Shown here: one piece after another, positions 57,860 to 64,000 of the stretch | Position numbering within the stretch: position 1 is the stretch's first letter | Layout: each line of letters begins with the position of its first letter | Source of the DNA: Hypomyces perniciosus | Lineage: Eukaryota; Ascomycota; Sordariomycetes; Hypocreales; Hypocreaceae | Length of the DNA: 64,000 bases | Direction: 5' to 3' | Assembly (NCBI GenBank): GCA_008477525.1 | Contig: SPDT01000003.1 | Location: 930,001 to 994,000, forward strand | Notes under the pieces: generated by a model | Seen by the model: only the letters and a program-made list of their open reading frames with translations | Told to the model about the DNA's origin: nothing | Databases searched by the model: none | Translations under genes and position numbers: made by a program

Positions 57860-59083
57860 GTTATTAGCTAGCGCTAAGGCAGCAGTTTAGTTATTTTACT
57901 GGTGTTAATAATATTACTGTTAATATTAATACTGCTATTATTAATAGCTTTATTAACACTAGCCTATTTAGGCAGCGCGGAAAGTATTATAGTAGGCGCC
58001 CTTTTAAAGTTTATTATAAATAGTTTAGTAAAGTTAATATTATTTAATAAAGTTAAACTTATTTAGCTTAAGGATTTAGGTCTTTATAGTATTAGTAAGC
58101 TTTTAAAAGACCTTTATCTTTAAGGCCTTTATTATCTGCTTAGCAGTTTTACTATATTTACTGCCTAGTATAAATAATTCTACTATAAAGTTTTAAAAAG
58201 GCTTATTTAATATATATAAGTTATTAAAAGATTATAATACCTTTTAAGAAAGGTTAATTATTTTATATTATTTATTAAAATTAGTAAAAAGTACTATATT
58301 AGTCTTTTAATACTATTAGGTAGGGTTATTAAGACTTTTAATAATAGTATTAAAGTTTCTTTATTATAGTTAATATATATCTCTTTTTAAAAGACTTATA
58401 ATATATAAGATCTTTTTAAGTTTAATTAAGAAAATTAATTAATTGCCTATAAAAGTAATATTAATTTAAGAATACTAGTTAATATATTTTTATTAATATT
58501 TAGTAATATCTTTTTATTTACTATTAAATTGTTTAAGGTTTTAGTTTAATAGCAGCTAGGTAGGTTATTATTTTTAAGGCTTAGTAGCGAGGCTGTATTT
58601 AAAGCTTTAACTTAAGGTGTAATTTATACTTTAAGGTTTTAATTTTTAGCTGCCTACTTTAAGATTTTTTATTTAAAGGTTTATTTTTATTTTTTTATTA
58701 AGCTAGGCCCTTTTTAATTATTTAATTAAAGAGATAGAATTAGTAATAAAGGTTATTGTTTTTAATAATTGCATTTATTAAATATATATAATCGCTATTA
58801 ATACTAGATTTTTATAAAGTTTTAAAGAAAAAAAAGAAAAGTATAAACTCTATAGCTAAAATTATAGTCTATTAGGCTAGGTTAGGCTATAGGGTAAGGT
58901 TTAGGGTATTTATATTTATCTTACTTATAATTAATTTCTTATAAATATAGGGTTTAAAGGATAAAGGCTAGGCTATAAAGGCGTTAGTATAGGTTTAGGA
59001 ATAAAGGGGGATTTAAGGGGAATTTATAATTAGTTAAGTATATACCTAATAATAGTGCAGTTAAGTTAAAGGATAATATAAAC
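57860..59083 (-). pseudogene. Gypsy-A 5' part (gag/leader), RIP-destroyed
   Basis: AT-rich sequence between Gypsy-B and the 5' LTR of Gypsy-A; assigned by position within the element, no domain readable. Confidence 0.5.
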
Positions 59084-59255
59084 TATTATAGTATAAAAAG
59101 GCAGGTTAAGGTAAATATTATTATTATACTATAGAGAGTAAGAAAGCCTTAAGGCTTTATAGAAAGCCATAGCTAGGAATATATTAGGGCCTGGTTATAT
59201 AACTGGGGCTTACATAATAAGGCGTTAATATCGCGTTACAGTCTATACTGTAATA
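59084..59255 (-). repeat. 5' LTR of Gypsy-A (172 bp)
   Basis: TATTATAGTATAAAAAGGC to TATACTGTAATA, partner of 32310-32481, followed by AATAG. Strongly RIP-altered. Confidence 0.85.
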
Positions 59256-59260
59256 AATAG

Positions 59261-62200
59261 GGCGCTATAGAATTATTTATTTAAAGTTAAAGAGTAAAGG
59301 AATAGGAAAAGGGACTATCTAGCTATATATATATTGATCTATAGTGTAGTAGTATATATATATATAGGCTTAGGGCTTATATATAGTGCCTAATATATAT
59401 ATATTTATATTAGCTAGTTTAAGAGATATAGGGCATTGTAATATTAGGCTTAATATAGCCGAGGTCCTTTTTAATTAGGTTTAACCTATAATATTACCCC
59501 TTTATTAAGCTAGTTATTTCCTATATTTCTTTTTTGCCAAGGTATATTCCTTTAAGGGCCTATCTATAGTCTTAATTGGCCTATATCTCTTTATAGAAGC
59601 GTTTAACGCAGCTATATCTTTTAAGGAGATAGTAGGCTTTTAGGTTAGCTTTATATACCCTTTTTAATATATAAGCGCTTCATGGAAAAAGCTGCGGCTT
59701 TATTTCTTTATTTTAATATAAAAGATTTCTTTTACCTTATATTTATTTTTACCTTTAATATATATAGGAAAAGGTTAAAAGTTATTATTTTACTGCCTAA
59801 GTAAAGGGTTATTTACTATTTATTATAGCAGGTTAATATAAAAGCGCAAATAGATTCTTATAGGTATATTTAGTTTAATTATATAAAGGTTAAGTGCTTT
59901 TACTATTAAGTATTTATAGTAAAAAGTATTTAGCTTTTTATTAAAGTATAGGGACTTATAGTTATTAAAGTAAAGTTATACTTTATCTTTAACTTTAAAT
60001 CTATTAGCTAATCCTTTATATTTTTAATAGTATTTTTATATTATTACTATATTACTATTAAATTAGCTTATATAAAAGATATAATATGTTTTAACTATTA
60101 AAGTAGTTCCTTTACTTAGCATTTATTTAGGTTTATAATCTTTTACTTTATATTTTAATTATAATATAATAGAAATACTTTAATATAATAGCTATATTTT
60201 AAAAAAAAGGCTTAACTAGGTTATAAAGCTTATATAGTTATTTGATACTAATTAAACTATTAAAAGCTAGTCTTTTTAGTCCCTTTAACTATAGTTAATA
60301 TATACCTGTAAATATATTTAGATTTCTTAGTTTACTTGCTTTAAGCCGCTATTAGTCTGCAGGTAATATACAGTATTAAACTATTATTCTATTCCTGTTA
60401 GTTAACAGAATACTTTTTAGAATTTGCTAATTTAATTAAACCCTTTATTGCTTATAATAAACCTAAGTATATTATAGAATTAATAATAGTATTAAAGGAA
60501 GCGCTATATATAGGCCTTTCCATTTATACTCCTTATAGCTTTAAATATAACTGCTTAATAAATTAATTTACTATTATTTATAAATATTAAACATTAAAAG
60601 GATTAATTAAGGGAAGCTTAATAATAAAATCTATTGCTAAATTACTTTATATATATAAAGGGATTAATAAAGGTTTAAAAAAACTATACTTTTAAGTCTT
60701 TTAATACTGCCTTTTTCTGCAGATATTACAGTTTTTTATAAATTAATATATAGTTTAAGAAAGGCTAGGCCAATAGAATATTTAAGCTATAATTATAAGT
60801 ATACTATTTTAATTAAAATAGTTAACTGTTACTATATTATACTTAACTTATATGAAATATATCTATAGTATAGTCCCTGTTTTATTTACTTTTACTAGAA
60901 CTTAAATTTAATTGCAAAAAGTAAAGTAAAACTGTTTATTAATTATATCTTTTATAATTTACACCTTTAATTAAAGGTTAAAGGGGAAGCTGTATTCTTT
61001 TAACTTTACTATTATATTTACCTTTTAATAGTTAGGGTTAGCTTATATTAACTAGTCTTAAAGTTATTATAGTTTTAGGTTATTATTAAATATTTATATT
61101 TAAGGAATTAGGCTATTAGTAACTTTTAGCTAGCAGATCGCTTTTAAAGTTACAGGGAGCAGTTATATATAATAGTATTACTCCCACTTATTATCTTTAT
61201 TTTTTAGTTAATCCTATTCTTAATAGTTAAATATATTAAAGACTACTACTTTATTACTAGGCTAATACTATATTACTATATTAAATTATAAAAAGAATTT
61301 AGCTTAATATATCTACCTCCTTAAAAGCTTTTAGTATATTATAAAATACTATAGATTTTTATAATTTAAAATTATAGTAAAGGGTCTATAGCTTTATAGT
61401 TTAGCCCTTTATTCTTTTAAATAGTAAATAATAGCTAATATTTCTTTATTATAAATTTGTTAAAATAACAAGGTTATACTGAACCTCATTTATATGTAGC
61501 TTCTAGGAAGCTGCACATAACGCAGCAATAAGGAAACGACTGAGAGTCTAGTTAGGTTAACAATAGATAAACAATTGAATTGTAAACGATCTAATAGCTA
61601 GAAGCTATAGAATATTTAGTGTATGTGCGGCTGGTGTAGAAGTGATTGTATAAACAATAGCTTTGTCTTCTACAATAGTCCTCCGACTAGATAATAGGAA
61701 TGCGGCGGCAGAATTGGGTTTATGGCCCTATTCCTATTTTCCGCAAAATTCATTTGTATAGGAAATCGGCCAAATCGACTCACGGCCATACAAACAGGAA
61801 ACCATTTTAGTCAGATTTTTCACAATAGCCATTGTGGCTATTGTATTGAGTCTAGGGTAGGCGGGATAGCTGGTCCTAGCTCAATTGTTATCGTTGAAGA
61901 TAACAGAAATTTCCTGACTTACACCGAAGTTCCTCCGGAACTCGGTCCTAGCGTCGGGCCTAATTCCGGGTCAAGCCAGAATAGGAAGGTTACCCAAATA
62001 CACTGAAATCCTTACTTTTTAGCCCTCCTTTTTAACAAAATTAAATAATTATATTTAGCCAGGCTTAATCTCTATACATAGTATATAACTATATTATATC
62101 TTCCTTATTTATCCTTTTATAATAATACACCCTTAAATATATACTTTAAATAGTTAAGTTTAATAATTATTTTTTTACTTAAATCTTATACTTAAAGCAC

Positions 62201-64000
62201 TAAGGCTTTGTAAAAGCAGTGCTTTAATTCCTTAAAAGCAGCTTCTTTATTATTACTTTATTAAAAGGGAACCCTTTTTTTATTAAGTAAATAAAAGGGA
62301 ATATTATATATAAAAAGCTAGGAATAAAGATATAGTAATAGTTAATAAATCTAAAGAAGCTTTATATATTTATTATTAATATAAAGGCTATTTATTTATA
62401 TATTATTTACTGCTTTTTAAGGTTACAGGCAATACCTTTCCCTACTTAAATAATAAAGCTAAAGTATTTAACCTCTTTTTAAATAAAAAAGTATTTTATT
62501 AAGTTAAAGTATAAGCTAGCATCTATAAAAGCATAGAATATATATTATACTTTATTTATATAATCTTTAAATAAGCTATTTAAATATATTAAAATATTAT
62601 TAATATATATAGTAGTAAAGTTATTTAAAAAAGGTAAAGTATATAGTTAATAAACTATTAAAATATTATTAAGGCGCTAGTAAGCTTAAATAGTATAACT
62701 TTTATTTATATAATCTATAATATATATAGAATATAGTTTTATATTTATCCTTTTTTATAATATAGATTTTATAAAAAGCAGTTATTATATTTAGCTTAAT
62801 AAATTACTTTATTTAAATAAAGCTACTTAGTGTTTCTGTAAATAAAAGTAAAGGGTAGCAGTTTTATTATATAATTACATTAAAAGTATAGTAGTTTATA
62901 TAAAAATACACTCTTCCTTTTAGCTTATAAGTAAAGAGTATAAGTATAGCGGCAGTTAAGCTATTAGCGTAAATAAACCCGTTATTAAACAGGTTAAGAA
63001 AAGTTTTATATAGTAGTAGTAGCTCTTTTTGCGATATATTATATAAAGGGCCTTATAAAAGCTTTAGCTTATTGCTATCTTTATTGCGCTTTAAAGGGAT
63101 TTTATAGTTAATACTTGGCCGTTAAGGCAGTAGTTTCGCTGCTTCCTAAATAGAGAATAATAAATAAAATTTATTATAAAGCTTAAAGGGAATAGTTCTT
63201 TTTTAATTTATTAACTTTTTTAGCTAAAACGCTTTTTTAATATCTGCTAATATAATAGTATAGAGATAAAATGCATATTCTTTGCTAGATTATTATATAT
63301 AATAGTATTTTGCTTAAAGGGTTAAGGTAAATATAAGTTAAGCAGCTTATATAGTTTATATACCTTTAAGTTTTAAATTACCTAAAATGCAATTAGATAT
63401 CCGCTTTTTAATCAAGGATCTACTACTTGGCAGTATTATAGATTATACTATTTACTTTTCTTTATAGTTTCCTGAAAAGTAAGTTATAATTTAAACCTTT
63501 AGCTATATATATATATAAGTATTAAATATAGCTATAAAGCTTTAAATAAACTATAGCTATAAAGCTAGTTACTATTAATAGATTCTCTTTCAAAAAACTA
63601 TTTAATTGCTATTCTTTAATTACAATTTAAAAGAGGTAAAGTCTTTTTATAAAAGAGTATTTTATAATAGTATAGTAATTGCAATTAATATTAAATAAAG
63701 CAGAGATTTATATATTCTCTATTTTAGCCTATAATATTATTAATTTACTATTTATTTACTATTTAAATTCTTTTTATCTATTAATTTTTACTTTATTTAA
63801 CTTTAATATTTAATTTTATATTAAAGCTACTTTTTTAATAAACTATTAAAAAAATTAAAGTTATTACTAAATTTACTAATATAAGGTTTCTACTCCTTTT
63901 AAGCTTATACTTTAACTTTATAAACCTTATTAGTATAAGCTTTAGATTTCTTTTTAAAAGCTTATAGATATTGTTATATTAAATACTTAAAGGAATTGCA
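59261..64000 (-). mobile_element. Gypsy-D: RIP-destroyed LTR retrotransposon running off the window
   Basis: A candidate 3' LTR end (CCTATAATA, 59485-59493) is followed by a plus-strand TTACCCCTTTATT (59494-59506), i.e. a minus-strand polypurine tract AATAAAGGGGTAA. Pol runs on the minus strand: an RNase-H-like part near 61.33-61.45 kb and reverse transcriptase near 62.4-62.8 kb with TIYINNILIYL (catalytic Asp pair changed to Asn-Asn at 62596-62601). The solo LTR at 61458-62037 interrupts it. The 5' LTR lies outside the window, and the left limit is uncertain. Confidence 0.6.
61458..62037. mobile_element. solo LTR of family E (580 bp), inverted copy
   Basis: TGTTAAAATAACAAGG to CCTTTTTAACA, flanked by AAATT at 61453-61457 and 62038-62042. 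It is the reverse complement of 32583-33163 with few differences. A 94-codon frame (61722-62006, +) is conserved between the two copies. Confidence 0.88.

Larger units (their letters stand above)
32310..59255 (-). mobile_element. Gypsy-A: outer LTR retrotransposon split by nested insertions
   Basis: The LTRs are 32310-32481 and 59084-59255 (172 bp each), ending in RIP-altered TG/CA and bracketed by AATAG. A polypurine tract (plus-strand CCCCCCC at 32485-32491) abuts the left LTR, so the element reads on the minus strand. Its own sequence survives as 32482-32582, 33164-35835, 42998-44189, 44421-45595 and 57860-59083, about 6.4 kb internal. Reverse transcriptase remnants read YLNNIFI at 43008-43019. 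The large span comes from nested elements: a solo LTR, a Copia, another solo LTR and Gypsy-B. The coding sequence is wrecked by G-to-A and C-to-T changes. Confidence 0.85.

Noticed and set aside
32310..62037. A giant cargo-carrying transposon (Starship-like)
   Set aside because: No tyrosine-recombinase captain frame was seen; the span is explained by nested LTR elements with their own duplications.
30928..64000. AT-rich block as mitochondrial DNA or a centromere core
   Set aside because: It resolves into LTR pairs, target duplications and gag-pol remnants; no mitochondrial genes or tandem satellite were seen. It might still lie near a centromere, but nothing shows it.

Overview
The window looks like nuclear DNA of a filamentous ascomycete (Pezizomycotina, possibly Hypocreales). 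The evidence is short GT-AG introns, a 2EXR-domain protein, a GH76 (Dcw1/Dfg5-type) cell-wall mannosidase, a Zn2Cys6 transcription factor, a Tad1-like LINE, and a large AT-rich block of LTR retrotransposons carrying the C-to-T / G-to-A damage expected of repeat-induced point mutation (RIP). I cannot name the species from sequence alone.

Gene-bearing part, 1-30.9 kb. An acidic 2EXR protein (536-2341, -) and a four-exon, GPI-type GH76 enzyme (3027-4616, -) come first. A long stretch without intact genes follows, holding a decayed secreted-protein gene (7831-8755). A dead full-length LINE (9118-15038, -) is framed by a 14-bp palindromic target duplication. Next are a hAT-like MITE, a LINE-tail remnant, a cluster of short hairpin repeats and an intron-containing tRNA-Ala(AGC). 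Then come a small secreted protein (19571-20011, +), a phospholipase-D-superfamily protein (20339-22219, -), a kinase-fold protein with a lost DFG motif (22896-23969, +) and a Zn2Cys6 regulator (24757-27577, -). A 79-bp mariner-like MITE lies in the last intergenic stretch.

Retrotransposon block, about 30.93 kb to the window end. This is an AT-rich nest of LTR elements whose order of insertion can be read from target-site duplications (TSDs). Gypsy-A (32310-59255, -, TSD AATAG) is the outer shell. It was split by a Copia element (35836-42992, -, TSD TAAAT), by chromodomain element Gypsy-B (45596-57854, +, TSD ATTAG) and by solo LTRs. Gypsy-B was split by Gypsy-C (50303-57137, -, TSD CTAGC/TTAGC), and Gypsy-C was hit by a solo LTR of the Gypsy-B family (54198-54423, TSD TTAAA). 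A truncated Gypsy-C relative (30928 to about 32272, +) and another minus-strand Gypsy (Gypsy-D, about 59.3-64 kb) flank the shell. Two nearly undamaged solo LTRs of a fifth family (32583-33163 and 61458-62037) lie in inverted orientation near the two ends.

The most unusual item is a GC-rich, apparently intron-containing gene for an AT-hook, Ala/Pro-rich protein (36455-36974, +). It lies antisense between the pol end and the 3' LTR of the otherwise heavily mutated Copia element, so it may be captured, unique cargo that escaped RIP. The host genes show no obvious shared pathway; the region looks like ordinary gene space next to a gene-poor, RIP-damaged transposon block.
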